A stretch of DNA of 64,000 bases from Crocodylus rhombifer (GCA_038503035.1 JAVSML010000045.1:1-64000); one strand, 5' to 3'; counted from the first letter of the stretch, positions 33,544 through 46,697 are shown. A program made the numbers and translations. The notes: a model not told the origin generated them from the sequence alone.

Positions 33544-33771
33544 CATAGTTCAGGATCAATTTTATCCAGTGAAGGTGTGGTCTGGCTGCTATGCTACCTC
33601 AGGCCAACTGCGTGGTGAGCCAGTGCACATGCTATGGCTCAGGCTGCCCTCCATGTCTGGGCTGGGCATGGCAGGGCTGAGGGCCATGGCTGTGGGTGCA
33701 GCATATTTTATATTGCATATTCATAGTTCCAGATCAGTTTTATCCAATGAAGGTGTGGTTGTTCTTGCTAC
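33544..33771. repeat. Direct repeats flanking a copied hAT fragment
   Basis: 33544-33597 and 33722-33771 are near-identical (catagtt...gatcarttttatccartg then aaggtgtggt...gctac). The 33605-33715 segment between them matches 32150-32228 inside the hAT element upstream (tgtctgggctgggca, gggctgagggccatg). Confidence 0.7.
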
Positions 33772-34290
33772 AACTTTTGCATGCATCTTTTTTTTTGGGG
33801 GGGGTGGTTCTTTCTGGAGCAGTGGTCTTTGATCTTGTGACTTTACCTGTTGAGAGACAGAATTCTTTATTTCTTCCATATGCCCCAGCCTGATCCCCTT
33901 GAACATGCCTGAATAGCTGCCTTCCACTAGCAAATATCTCTCTTGGTTCTTGGTTTCTCTGCATTCCCAGGGTTGCCTTGATGGACCAAACTAATTTTGC
34001 TAGTTGTCTGGGAAGAAAGAACTTCAAAGCTAACAGTTCCATTCTTTAACAATCCTCAAATATTATTGGGTTTGTGAAGATCGGCTTACACTGAACCATT
34101 CTTTTACTTTCTGCTCAGTTCTTCCTTACAGTCAGTTATTAACCTAAACCAGTGTAGTCATGCAGCAAACTTATGAACATACAGGTCAACATACAACACT
34201 CAAATGGTTACAGATCAGGTCTGGTATTGTTGCAGTTTCTACCTCAATAAATCTTTTAGTTTAATGTGTTTTGAGGTGTTTGAGCAGTCC

Positions 34291-35058
34291 TAGAGGTGCA
34301 CAGATGTATTGGTCCATATGGAGACTCCCATGGTGAGGGAGGGAGTGGGGCTGGGGCAGGGGAAGATGCTGTCCGGCTGTGGCAGGGCACGGGATGGAGC
34401 TGTGGGTGGCTCGTATGGGGAATGTGGGGGCAGCTCCTGCCACTGCGTGCACCCCTGGGGGGGGCATGCTGGACATGTGCCCCATGGATCTGTGTGCAGG
34501 GTGAGGAGGGGCTGCCTGCTGTGGGCTGGAGCTGGGGGATGTGCCTCTTTTTGGCAGGGGGGCTGGGCTTGGGGCGGGCGGGGTGGGCAGCGGCAGTGCT
34601 GGGGAGGGCGGCTATGGGGAATTTGGGGAGGGGGCCCCTGTAGCCTTCCCTCCCGGTACTGCTGCTGTCCAGCCCCTCCCCCCTCCCCCAAGCCTATAGT
34701 GGGCAGCCTGCCCTTGACCCACGCACAATTCTAGGAGGCACATGCTCTCCACATCTCTCCTGGGAGTGCATCCAGTGGTGGGAGCCCTCCTGCTCCCCTG
34801 TACGGGTCATCCACAGCTCAGTACCACGTGCTGCCCAGCCCCACTCCCTCCCATCCCATGGGAGCCTCTGTCTGTTCCCCCTCCACACCCCTTCCCTTCC
34901 CCCCCCCCTTCCCCCTCCCCCACCAGACATATGGGCTGGGAACTGCTCTCCAGGCTGCTGGATTGCATATTGGCAGTCACCCTGGTATTGGCTGATATTG
35001 GTTGGTTAATAAATGGCCATCGGTGTTGGCCAAAAAAATCTTTATCTGTGCACTTCTA
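34291..35058. mobile_element. GC-rich foldback hAT-like element, copy B
   Basis: Left terminus tagaggtgcacagatgtatt, right terminus aaaatctttatctgtgcact then tcta. Flanks AGCAGTCC (34283-34290) and AGCAGTGC (35059-35066) match at 7 of 8. Internal G-rich and C-rich arms are complementary (gggagggagtggggctgggg against cagccccactccctccc). No coding content recognised. Confidence 0.85.
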
Positions 35059-35066
35059 AGCAGTGC

Positions 35067-37792
35067 CTGTGATGTTATGTACTTAAATGTTCATTGTTTT
35101 ATTTTATATGGCATTATAATACTCTGTTACGGTGGCCTTTATTCAGGTATCTTAAATTTTCAGGTTCATTGGTGAATAAAGTCTGAAAGGTCTGTTGATA
35201 TTGTTAAACTAAGTCACAAGCTATTTGAGATGAGCATTATTCTCCTTGTTTGTATAATGCTTGGTAAAATGGCACCTTGCCACAGTGTAAATAATGAATG
35301 ATTATATCCCTCTCATAAATACGAAAAACAAGAAACTGACAGTCCTGCCTATTGTTCACATGGGTAATCAGTGAAACAGAACCAGAAGCACCTGACATCC
35401 AGACCAGGACTCTGATGAAAAGACTAAGTCCTTTTATTCAGTTTTCTGGAGAGAGCACTGTTGAATATTACTCTGTAGCATGATCAGGTTTCACTTTCTG
35501 TTGTGGAGGCAGTAGGGAAGATAACTATTAGCCTGTATATTCTTGAATATAAAAACGCTGTTCATTTAGAAGATCGATCTAATTTTGAAGACATCAGTCA
35601 GATTAGATAGCTAGATGCATAGACATATAGATAGCTACATAGATATATCCATGTAGAGAGAGAGAACTGGTGTCTTCAAAATTCACAATTTTAAGGCAAT
35701 CAGTTGTAATCAATGTATGGAAAGGGTGAGCTTGAGGAAATAATTCTGTGTATGCCAAAAAGTGGTTTTGTTCCTTTAAATGTAAAAATGCAAGCCCCTG
35801 ATAACCTTTCAGCATCACAGATCTTCTAGTCCTACGATGTTTGGTGGAATGTATATTTTATGCTCAATGTATGTGAATCAGTTTATAAAATGGTAATTTT
35901 GAGAGTATCTAGCTGATAAATGTTTAGGGTGTGGGTTGTGCTTTCAGGTAACTTATACAAGTGCTTGTGGCAATTGCTTCTTTTATAAAATAAATAATAC
36001 ATGAAAACAGTTTTAATTGTTGCAGCCTTGAAGTATCAAAAGGTACCTGGAAAGGAACTTCTCATATTGGTGGCTTCGGGGGACATAATGGATCTTCTTT
36101 TTGGTTGTGTGTTTTTTTTGTTTTTTTTTTTAACGTCATCATTTGCAATCTGAATGCACTAATAAAGTTAAAAAGCTTCTTAATAAGAAACTAAGGAAGT
36201 GAAAAGGAAGACGAGAAGAAAAGCTTTAATAGTATGAGGAATGGATCAGTGGTATGCTAATAACTAACTTCTGCAGTGATCTTTGCTTTGATGCAAACAT
36301 CTTATCTGTTTTTAATTTATCTGACTTGGGTTGTATTTCTTCTGACACCTGGCTGATTTTAATTTAAGTTAGATCTGATTATTGTTGCTTTCAGGTCTAA
36401 CTTTTATACTAAAATTCCTATATTGATAGGGAGCAGGAAGGGCTACTGGTGAAAAGCTGCTAATCAGATAGGGATGCCCTCTACTGCCAGTCTTTAAGTA
36501 TTTTGTAACAGAAATATTTCTGTTGCTTTTTGTTTTTGAGAAAAACCTTACAAGCTCCTGAGGAATGATGATTTAAGGCATCTGATGAATGGATAAACTT
36601 TCTTAAATGATTGTATAAAATAATACTTTAACACTTTAATAGTTTTAAAAATACATCCAAGGGACAGTAGAGGAGAAAATTGAAAATTCAACTGTTGTTT
36701 CAGCCTCTTGTGGATATTTGGGGGACTTTAAGTTGTGACCTCTGAGGAGAACCAGGTACTGGATGTGTGTGCAAATGTGCTTTTATAGCTAAGCTTGCAC
36801 AGCATAGCTCTCTAGTGGCTAGAGTATGCTACTGACTTAACACAACATTTATAAGTTATGCTGAACTCCAAGGAATTGACTCTAAATAGCTGTTCTATTT
36901 CTAATTATATAACTTTTGTATGCATTTCTGGTAAAGTTAGAGTATTCATTCAATTAGGGTTGCTCATTTTGTCTTTATACCTTTAGTATTGGTCAGAATG
37001 CCTGATACTAAAGAAAAGCTTGAGAGAAAAAAACCAGACCTATACATGCAGCTGTGCATATGTAAATCGCTGCTGAAACTTGGCTTTGGCTTGTGCCCTG
37101 ATATATAATGCAGCGCCCTTGAGAGAAGTCCCACTTAGCCAAGTTGCTTAATCTAATTTAAGTGTGTATTTCCATACCTGCAAACTAAAAATGATTGTGG
37201 ATGATCCTGGCTGACTGGTTAGACAGTGAAAGTTGAAGTCTGTCTATGGTGTTACTCTTTGGATATGTTGTAGGTAAAAACAAAATCTTTTATTGGTGCT
37301 TTTACCACCCCACAGTCATCTGTATATAGTTTTTGTAGTATAATAGAGTAGAAGCTGGCTAATCTTGTTGTCATTGACGTTTTGCAGACCAGACCTTTTT
37401 CTTCTACATGTTTCTCATCTAATGCATTAGATATGATTTATATAGGAAAATGTTTGGTGGCATTACTATAGAGGTATGATTTCCCCCCACCTTTCTATAC
37501 TGCCCAAAACTTTAATATGTATGCAGTCTAGGCTGGCATAAAAGTGATTTTTAGCAAATTCACTTTTCACTTTTAATACTTGTGTTCAGCAAACAAACCA
37601 GGTTATTTGTTAGGCCTCTTCCTGGTTCATAAATGTCACAGAAAAATTGTATCTGTCGCCAAGGTAGCTGTATTGACAAAATTTATGAGTATAAACCTGG
37701 TTGTGGTCTATTGAAGAAATATCCTTTCTCTCCGCCCCCAATTTTGAGTCTTCCTTTTGGAAGAGTCAAGACTCTAAATAGCTGTACATTGC
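35067..37792. other. Mostly unique EIF3H intron sequence
   Basis: Single-copy AT-rich sequence; a weak MIR-like word at about 35380-35430. No exon-like frame. Confidence 0.5.
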
Positions 37793-37800
37793 ATTCTTAT

Positions 37801-38680
37801 TAGGGGTGCACTGATAGAGATTTTTGGGTCTGATATGCCTCCTTAAAATCTGCTGTCGGTATTGGCTGATACTGATCTGATTTCTCATACGCAGCTCTTC
37901 AGCTTCTAAGTCTAGTGTGGTGGAAGGAGAGGGAAGAGGTGTTGGGAGGCAGATCAAGGCCCCTGCAGTGAGGGAGGGAATGGGGCTGGGGCAGGCGCTG
38001 ACCAGCCAGGCCGGAGGGGCACAGGACAGAATCACAGGTGGCTCATGCAGGCGGAGGGTGTGTGCATGTTTACCAGATCTGCACGGGGCAGGGTGGGCAT
38101 GGGATGGGGGCATGGGTTGTTGAGGGGGGGTGTGGGAAAGGAAGCGGGGAGGCTCCTGACAGTGCGCACAGCTCGTCTGGTGTTCATCTGACAGCTTCCG
38201 CTGCGCGTCCGGGAAAGTACGGGGGGGATGGGGTGCGTGCCCCCGGATCTGTCTGGCTGGGATGAGCCTGGCTCCACCCCGCCGTGTGCAGATCTGGGGG
38301 CACAGGCCCCTCTCACCCCCCACGCCCTCCCGGACAAGCGGCGGGAGGTGCCAGATGAGCATGGGATGAGCTGTGGTCAGCAGTGGGAGCTGCTTGCCCC
38401 AGCTGGGCAGCTCTATACCCACCCTTGCCGTGGGGGCCTTGATCTGCCCCCCCTGCCCCTCCCTCCTTCTCCTTCCACCACACCTGACTTACCAACTGCA
38501 TGCAGCACTCCATGCTGCCAGCTCTGCTCTTCACTGCCTACGTGCTGAGCTGCGGCTGTGCGCACACACGGGCATTTATTGGACAAAATATTGGCCACAT
38601 TGGGCTGATTTCCAATACAGAAAATCTTCTTTATATCAGTGCCGATCCAATATCAGAACAATGCATCGGTGCACCTCCTA
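37801..38680. mobile_element. GC-rich foldback hAT-like element, copy C (intact ends, perfect TSD)
   Basis: 880 bp. Left terminus taggggtgcactgatagaga, right terminus aatgcatcggtgcacctcct then a. ATTCTTAT lies on both sides (37793-37800, 38681-38688). Arms: ggcagatcaaggcccctgca on the left against gggggccttgatctgccccc on the right; nearer the centre, gcgcgtccgggaaag against cctcccggacaagcgg. The hairpin centre is near 38230-38290. No transposase; it would depend on an hAT transposase supplied in trans. Confidence 0.92.
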
Positions 38681-38889
38681 ATTCTTATTCTTTCAGATAG
38701 CTAAAAATAAAAACTGAGCATTTATAACAGAAGATCTTCAATAGAACTATTTTAGGGTTTCGTTGTTTTAATTTCCAGCTATGGAGCAATAGATGTAATG
38801 AGAGTCTCCATCAAAGTCTCTCCAGTCAAACTGTCTGCAGTGGAAGAATTTGGTTGGAACAGCTTTGCTTGAAAACATTGGAGTAACGA

Positions 38890-39030
38890 AGGTCATATGG
38901 CTAATGCGTTTAACTGGGACGTAAGAGAGCTAGGGTCTATTTCTGGCTTTACCACAGGCTTCCAGAATAAGCTTGGACACGTACACAATCTGTTTTCTGC
39001 ATTTGTACAAAGGGTTAACTTTTCCCTGCA
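38890..39030 (+). repeat. MIR-like SINE remnant
   Basis: Words such as gctagggtctatttctggct followed by accacaggcttcc fit the MIR head region. Diverged. Confidence 0.4.
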
Positions 39031-39734
39031 GTGCTCAGATTCTGTGGTTACAGTAGCTTATAGGCAAGCTTATATAAAGATGAAATATACAGTGACTGCT
39101 AGAGTTCCTGGAAGCAATAAAAGTTTTAAAAGTGAGGTCTGAATTTGCTGTGTTAATTGCAAGTATCAGTACGTCTCCTGTTTATGTATGTCTCTGGTTG
39201 GCCCAGCCATCTGAAATTGCATTGTAGTTATGTTCAGAATTATGATAGCTTTTCTATAACATTTCAGATCCAAGGAGGTGCAAACGTGTTCTCCATTACA
39301 CATTGGGTGACTGAGACTAGTGTAATGCATACTTGCATGAAATTGGAGTTGGCTAGTGCCCTTAATTCTGGGATCTGATAAGTTTTTGTGTCTTTAGTTT
39401 AGTAGTCTTAACTCTTACAACATAGTGGGAACGTAACTCTGATAGTACTGATAAAGCTCTTACACTTACACTTTCCTTTCTGTTAAAAGAACCCATACAT
39501 GGGACTCTTGATCGTGATTTTTTTTTTTTAAAGCCTTAGGAATCTGCAGACAGTTTCCTGTGTACTACTAGAATTGAGTTAGAATTGCACTCTTGTTCCC
39601 AGTCTGGTTCTCAAGAATTCTAAATGTTCTGTGTGAGCGTTTATCACCCAGGGTGCTGTGAGACCCTTTTCTGAGGCAGCGTGGCATGGACACTGCTGCT
39701 GCAACCAGGAAAAAGTGCCAGCCATGCCCAGTGA

Positions 39735-40030
39735 ACAGCCAGACTGGGTAAGGCTGGGGCATATATGCTCACTCCTGCCTCTATTAAGGTTATATGATAA
39801 GCCTAAAGCTCTCATGAGTGACCCCTTTAGCCTCAGCCCCTGCTTCTTCTGGTTCTTCCAAGAAACAGGTGTCCATGGGAGAGTTCCACCTGGCCCAGGA
39901 AATGCTGTGCAAGGGCAGACAGGGAAGGTCTGCAGCAAGAGTGAGCACTCCTGTCTGCGTTAGGCTTACCAGATAACCTTAACTAGGAGTGCATACATGC
40001 ATGTCACAGCCCTTCCCAGTCTGGCTGTGC
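39735..40030. mobile_element. Inverted-repeat (MITE-like) element
   Basis: 39735-39805 (acagccagactgggtaaggc ... aaggttatatgataagccta) pairs with 39960-40030 (taggcttaccagataacctt ... cccagtctggctgt) over about 70 bases. The centre is about 150 bp. No clear duplication. Confidence 0.65.
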
Positions 40031-40919
40031 TTAAGAGAGGAACATTTACCTGGTGGTGGCAGTGCCTGTGGTGGCAGTGATAGGACCCCAGTTGTGAAAC
40101 ACTAAGGTAAGCTAAGTCACAACCACAGTGATTCTCAGCCAGAAAAAACCATTGTGGAGGTGTGCCCTGAATCTACAAAAGTTTGAGATACATTGTTGTG
40201 CCTTTTAGCTAATAAAGATTGTTGTCTTAGTACTTATCAGGCTCAGTTGGACTACAGTACCGTGTCAGGGAGGTGCTTGTATTCCATGCCCTCATTGTGG
40301 ATTTCCGAATTTAGTAGGGTTCTGAATGCAGCTCAGATTTCCTCTGGGTATGTAGAAGTCATCCTCTTCAGCATCTGCGTCTGAAAAATACCTGCATTTT
40401 GTTGTTCCAATAATTTCCGTCTATAAGATGCTCTTTAAAGGTAAAGCAGACTACATGCTGAAAAAGTTCCACCTTATAAGCAAGTTGTAGAAGTGCAAGG
40501 AGGGAAATGCAACCTTTTATGAGATGCTATCATTGGTAAGCATGTGTTTAATAAAACAAAAACATCTGGTATCATTTGGCACAATGACACTAATGCTCTG
40601 ACAAAAAGAGTTAATGTTTGGTCTGAGTGTGATGAACAGTGTTACTTTTCAAGGCTCAAAGGCAAAATATCAATTGACAGTAGTTTTTCCTGTTTGGAAG
40701 GGGAGTTGGCTCTCTCCTTTTCTGTATACTGCTGTGGTTAGCAATTGGGCTTTTCTGCACTTGTGATGTGTATATCAAACTGGTCTCCTGCATTGTAATT
40801 ATGTATGCATAGCTGCTGAACAGTCTGATGGATTATGCTCTCATGGTGCCTGTTTTGTTGGCTGTTGTTTTTTACTAGCAAGATAAAGAATGTGCATTTT
40901 CTTTTGATTTTTTTTAAAA

Positions 40920-41100
40920 GTATTTCACTGTTTATGTAGTGCTTTTAATCTTCAGAGTACTGCAAACAATAATTAATCCGTACATCACCGTCGAGAGCAC
41001 TAACTCCATTTTATAGATGAGGAAATTGCAGCAGTGAGTTTGAGTAACTTGCCTAATACAACAGAGGCATCTGACAACAATCAGGCTTGGAATCTAGGCA
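40920..41100 (+). repeat. MIR-like SINE remnant
   Basis: ttttatagatgaggaaattg then gagtaacttgcctaat and tggaatctagg follow MIR order. Confidence 0.55.
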
Positions 41101-41110
41101 GCTAATTCAA

Positions 41111-41357
41111 CTGCCCCAGCCCCCACTCCCTGCCTCGTTGTGGGGACCTCGATATGCCCCCCTTACCCCGAGACTTACTGGCTGGATGCTGCTCTTCAAG
41201 CTGCTGGGCTGTATTTCTGGCTGCTGCATGCATGCTGTGGCTGCATACATGTAGCCAATAATGTCACTGATAAATGTTGCGTGCATCAGGCAAAAAAAGA
41301 TGTTTGCTGATAATATCAATTTTCCTTTGATCAGTGCCAGTACAAGATAGACCTCTA
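41111..41357. mobile_element. GC-rich foldback hAT-like element, copy D (right end only)
   Basis: Begins with the C-rich arm (cagcccccactccctgcctc) and ends gtgccagtacaagatagacc then tcta. The terminal 60 bases (tgataatatcaattttcctt) are the inverted equivalent of copy A's left end. The left half is missing. Confidence 0.75.
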
Positions 41358-41576
41358 AATATTGCTTAAGTTGGGTATGGAAAGGTCTTATGTGAGGGTC
41401 TGTGGTACAGTCATACAGTTTTTATGCCCAAAGGTGTATTTTTTACCTTTTAATTAAAAGTTTACAGACCTGTGGGATGCTCTGTCCACCCCAGCATCAG
41501 CATTCACAAGCCGCGTGGTACCTTGAGGTATGTAGAAAAAAAAACATTTAAAGCTGTGTCTATGTCCAAATCGTTG

Positions 41577-41715
41577 AATCTCTCTGAATCAATTTGGAGG
41601 GTTCCGATTTGATTTGGAGAGAATAAAGGGTCTCCTGATTCAATTTGGATTTGGAGGTTTGGCCACTGAATCGAGCCGAATCTGTGACTGAACTTTCACA
41701 CAGCCCTAGTGTCTG
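41577..41715. repeat. Possible hAT-like remnant with gaatcaatttgga words
   Basis: The words gaatcaatttgga, gattcaatttgga and ttgatttggaga recur three to four times, in a block ending tgtgactgaactttcacaca then gccct. Confidence 0.4.
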
Positions 41716-42239
41716 CCTAAAGTTGTGGGTTTTGGCAAGTCTCTAGAAATCTGTTGGTTTGCGGGCAGCTGGTGGACTTCATCTGGTCAAGTGGCGCCAT
41801 GTATAAAGCATGTCCCCAGGGCATTAGCAAGGCTGCCCTGTGAAATTTCTGCTCTCAAACCTTCTTGTTTTCCAGTCATGTTTTAAAAACAAGTAAATTC
41901 TCAGACAAATACTTGGGTAAGGTGGCATCAGGTTTTGAGAGTATTAAGTACTGTGAAGATAAAATTCTTTGAAAGGTTTTTTTGGTTGCCAGAAGGCAGC
42001 CACTGAAGTTAGGGAATACATAATTGCTTGCAAATGATCCAAGCAGTTTGGTGCATTTAAATTTGAACTATTTTTATGCCACAAATTATGATGTCTTAAG
42101 AAAATCAAACGTTTCTACTGTGTTGGCCATCTGTATGTTTTACTTCCTCAGTGGTAAGATTGTTAGGATACTAATAATGGTATAATGCCACAGTAAAGAG
42201 AACTGAAATTAGCTCAGCCCAAAATACCAGTAATAATTC

Positions 42240-42480
42240 CTGGCCCTCTTAATAGCATTCTTAATCTGTGCATCTCCAGAGTGCTTTGCAAAGGAGGCTG
42301 GTATCGTGATCTCCATTTAAAGCCAGGGAAACCAAGGCACTGGGAGATGAGGGCTGCCTTCCCTTCTCCCTCCCTCCGCATTTTCCACTTCATGCCAAAG
42401 ACCTGACCGGCGATGGAACCCGTTTCTCCTGAGGACTAGTTTAGTCTTTTCTCCGTTGGTCTACACGGCCTCCCATTCTG
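42240..42480 (+). repeat. MIR-like SINE remnant
   Basis: cagagtgctttgcaaagg, gatctccatttaaagcca and gatggaacccgtttctcc recall the tail of a SINE with the conserved core. Diverged. Confidence 0.4.
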
Positions 42481-44882
42481 CTTCCTTGGTCTTTCTTTTG
42501 TCTAACTGGCAGAGAGGCAAAAGTATTCTCATATACTGTTCAGTGAGGACAAGTGCCTTGTGACAAATTTGTTTCACAAGTTGAGTGATAAATGATTCAA
42601 ACTGACATGCTGGTCACGGCCAGCATGTTGCTTTCACGACTGTTCTTCTATAATTCGTGTTCTTAAATGCAGTATGAGTTTTCAATCCTGATGGTGAGGT
42701 GAGGATCCCAAAATAGGATTAAGAGCCTCTAACCCAGGCAGTATTTTATAGCACTGTAAACAGACAAAGCGAGTTTATTTTGTTTCATCTGCTCTGTCTT
42801 GTTCCATTCATTTCTGAAGGCTAGTAAGTGTGGATAACTGTCTCTGCAGGCTTTCCTCAGCTTCAACATGATGGTAAAAATTCAGTACAATCCAAGTGAA
42901 AAATGGGTTGTTGAATGATGTTCACTGCTGCTGCTCTTGGCTGTCATTTTTAAACCTTTTCATATGCAAGTGCTAGAAGCTGAAGCCTGAAAAGTAATCC
43001 TTTTATTCACAGATGGCACTACTAGCTCAGTAAGTACTGCAAATATTTGAATGCTGGTAGTTTACTAATATGGCAGAACACATTTCAACATACAGCTGAC
43101 AGCTAAATGCGTAAGGCTTATTATTTCTGTACCAAGCAGAAAATGTTTAGTTGAAAATATTCCTGTATGTAATCTTGAAATGCAGGTAAGATGAGTGTAC
43201 TCATCTAGCACACGGGTTTCACTCTCCAGTGGTGGTAAAGTATTGATTTCTATTAAACAAATATCATCATAAAATGGTTTTAAATAGTAAATGCTTGTGA
43301 AAGATTGAAATCCTCTAATCTATTTGTGAAGATAGGAAAAATAATCTGCCAAAAAGTACTAGTGTAATGCTCAGTCCCAGTTGCAACTAGAAGGATTGTG
43401 GGTCCTTAATCTTATTACAGCCCCATCATTGCTTCCTGACGGTGCGGTAATGATATCTAATGCCCTGCTGCTTGAACAATTGAAATCCTGGGGCTGTATT
43501 ACAGAAACGTTCCTACAAGGGAGTCATTCTGCAGTGCCTGTGGTCTTGATGGTTTTCATAGAAATGAACATGAATCCATGTACTGTGAAATTTATGCTAT
43601 GAAACTTTCTTTAGCAGGGAAACATTGATATATAGTGTGAACAGGAAAATGGAAAATTAAAGTATACAAACGTAATGGTGTGTTTTTGTTTTTGAAATAG
43701 CACCCAAAATATGCTAACTGCTTTACAGACAGAGGAGACAGATGCTCCCCTGAAGAGCGAGCAGTCTAAAAAGATAAATGAAGATGAAGGGGGCACCACA
43801 TCCAAACAAAGTGATCAGGGTGATAATTAAAACACACATCTTAGTTAAAATTTGATTTCTATCTTTAATTTCAAAACACTTCACTTCCCACCACTGTTTT
43901 TACCTACTGCACAGCAATTCCCATTCAGCTCCTTCCTTCTACATGAGCACACAGCTACTTACAGGGGAGAAATAAATGAAATAAATAAGTAGATGACTTA
44001 AACAGATGTTCCATGGCACCTACAAGACACTAGCTGATTAACTCAGACTCCTGACAGTGTTGAGGAAAAACACTGTCTATGAAAGATTAACATCCCTGGC
44101 TCCTTCAACAAAGGACTAGGAACTCCCACTCCAATTCTGTTTTTCTCCAGAAACAGACTTCATGTTCTTGCTATTTCAGAGGTTAACCCTAAAGCCAAAC
44201 CTCATCTTTCTCTCTTGTTTTTTCTCTTTCTAAGAAGTTTCTTTTATAAATCAAAGTGGAAGAAATGACAACTTTTTCCTCTTGTAGAACACCTGTAAAG
44301 GGATGGGAAAAATATAGGTTCTGGGAAGATGGGATAAAATGTGGCATACTTTGCCAGTTTATTATAACTAAATGTGAAATAAGTGATTCAAGACTTGTAA
44401 ACTAGTTAATGGTTCTGGACTCAGGGGAAACAAACATGCCGTTCTGCATAAAGCACCCTCCACATTGGCACGCTATTCAGACTGTTCTATTTTTTTAAGT
44501 TGCATGTAAACTGAATTTTTGTTTTGTAGGCCAAGCCTACAAAACAAATCAGATCCATTTACTTCTGATTTGAAGATCCTAGTTCAGTTTTTCTCCAGAA
44601 GCTGTTGTCACTTTCTCAGAATTTGTGCTGAAAACAGTATGAAAACAAAGCAACTATGAAGAGATTTTTATGTGGTGTCTGGGCTGTTTAACTGTGGGGG
44701 CTCTGCGGCAACCAGGTTCCTGGAGTAGCTGGTTATAGTGGAAACTTCTACTGCATAGCATGTCCAGGCAGGTCTCTGTGGCAGGTAGCTAAAAGAGTAG
44801 TGTTCAATATAGCAGAAAAAGATTTATTTGAACATACCGGGCAAACTGGACCCTTCTCACTCTGTACCTCAACCATGCCCAC
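42481..44882. other. No feature recognised
   Basis: AT-rich single-copy intron sequence. Confidence 0.55.
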
Positions 44883-45168
44883 CAGTGGTTCTCAGCCTTT
44901 TTTGTACAAAGACCCATTTGTAAACATCAGCTAGTACCCCTTGCTCCTGATCCACTGGCCCCAGCCACCCCAGTGTGTGGGGGAGAGGGGCTGTAAGTCA
45001 TGGAGGGCCCCAGCAGCCCCTTGGAGGCTGGAACTCCGATAGGGAAGGGAAAAGCCATGGTTTCCCGCATTTTTCTCCTTTAAAGGCGAATCCATTTTGT
45101 TGATCCATTTTTAAAGTTTGTTCATGAACCTTTATATGTTCTTGCGACCCTCGGGTTGGGAAACACTG
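44883..45168. mobile_element. hAT-like element (CAGTGGTTCTCAGCC ... GGGAAACACTG)
   Basis: Left terminus cagtggttctcagccttttt, right terminus gaccctcgggttgggaaaca then ctg, inverted ends. No 8-bp match at the flanks, so it may be two truncated elements side by side. Confidence 0.5.
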
Positions 45169-45426
45169 ACCCAGGGTGTTGAAAAGGTGGGTATGGCTGC
45201 ATTGGAAAGCTTGCTGAACCCGACAGCATGAGTCCAGCATTCTCAGCTGCAAGTGGGGGGGGGGGGGTGCAACCACTCCACCCCATGGCCCTTGGGTTCA
45301 TCCCTGATATCCACCATTTTCTTTCATTTATCCAAACAATCAGCTTTGGCAAACCAGACTAAGCAAAGGGCCTCTTAGACCATCACTTATTTCAGACAAC
45401 TTTTCTTGCTCTTTCTAACCAGCTGA

Positions 45427-45595
45427 GTCATAGAATCATAGGAAAGTAGGGCAGGGGGGACCACACAAGATCATCTAGTCCAGGGCCTGCCCAAGGCAGG
45501 ATCACCCCTGGCTAAAGCATTCCAGCCAAGTATCTGTCTAACTTGCACTTGAAAACTTCCAGGGCTGGAGATTCCACAGTGACAAAAATGGTTGC
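45427..45595 (-). mobile_element. CR1 3' end fragment
   Basis: Antisense tail tcatagaatcataggaaagt then gatcatctagtccagggcc and aggcaggatcacccctgg. Confidence 0.75.
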
Positions 45596-46697
45596 ACAAG
45601 AGCTCTTTCAAGCCTTGCAAGGAGCTTTTATAATGTTTCAGGAACTTAAGAATAATTTAAGTGAAGCTTCTAGGTATGAATTATTTCTATAGCAAACTAA
45701 CTAGTGTCAATTTGTAGGTGTTAAACATGACAGGACTGCATCCTCAACATTGGAAGTACTAGGCTTCTTCATGCTGGGATCTGTAGGGTGGGGGAAGGAG
45801 GGGTTAAGTGCTGGGGATAGAGCAGTGTGAATTTTCTCTAGTTCAGTACTTTTCCCCTTAGTATTCAGTCTGCTGTTCTGAGACGGGCCTTGTTGTATGA
45901 TGATGACGGGTCTAGGGCTTCCAGGGACTATAAGTCCCTCTCAGTGGCTAGAGGGAGGCCACTAAATGTACAACTAATTTAATAAGACTAATCAAGATAA
46001 AACAGGGATGTGAGTGGAGTTTATAAGTTAATAACTAGGGTGCCAAGGGCAGAGAACTCTGAGTAGCACTTCTTGGACCTGGAGTCCATTCAGTATGGCA
46101 TTTCTTATGTTCTTCATGACAACATCTCAGGGACATGGAGGCCACTGTCCCTCTAATCTAAATTAGAGGTGGAAGGCATTACTTCCCAACTGGGAGTTGC
46201 AGTCCCATTTGGGGTCATGACGCTACAGAAATTTTAAATACTGTAGATGGTGTTGAATCAAGAGTGAGATCATGTGTGTTTGCAAGCCTAGTGGAAGCAG
46301 TATTGTTGCCCAAGCTTGGTTGAGACACTGGGGTTTAAAGATGGTGTTATTGTCACATGCTCATACTGGAATATATATCTTCCAGGGAACAGAAAGCTTT
46401 ATTCTCTCCTCCTCTTGGTGCTCAAATGTTCGGAAGACCGGCATACGTTGTCTGCTGTTCTGGAACAGTTTCCTCTGGCAGGGAGAGTTCAGGACGGGCT
46501 CCCTGAATTCCACCTTAGGAGAAATTTGCAAGAGTATTTTTTTTTTTTAATTTCTTTTCAGTTCTGCTGCAGAAGACCTATGCAGAGGGGTTGTATCAAC
46601 TTCCCACATAACTTGTGGTGACTCAGGCTAATGGGCACAGCCATATTTATGAAATGCTTATAGGAACATTACTATGGGCCTAACCATCAAGTTAATC
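45596..46697. other. No feature recognised
   Basis: Single-copy-like intron sequence with no repeat I can name. Confidence 0.5.

Noticed and set aside
37766..38422. 218-codon minus-strand frame
   Set aside because: Spans the terminus and arm of foldback copy C and runs out of the element, so it cannot be an element gene.
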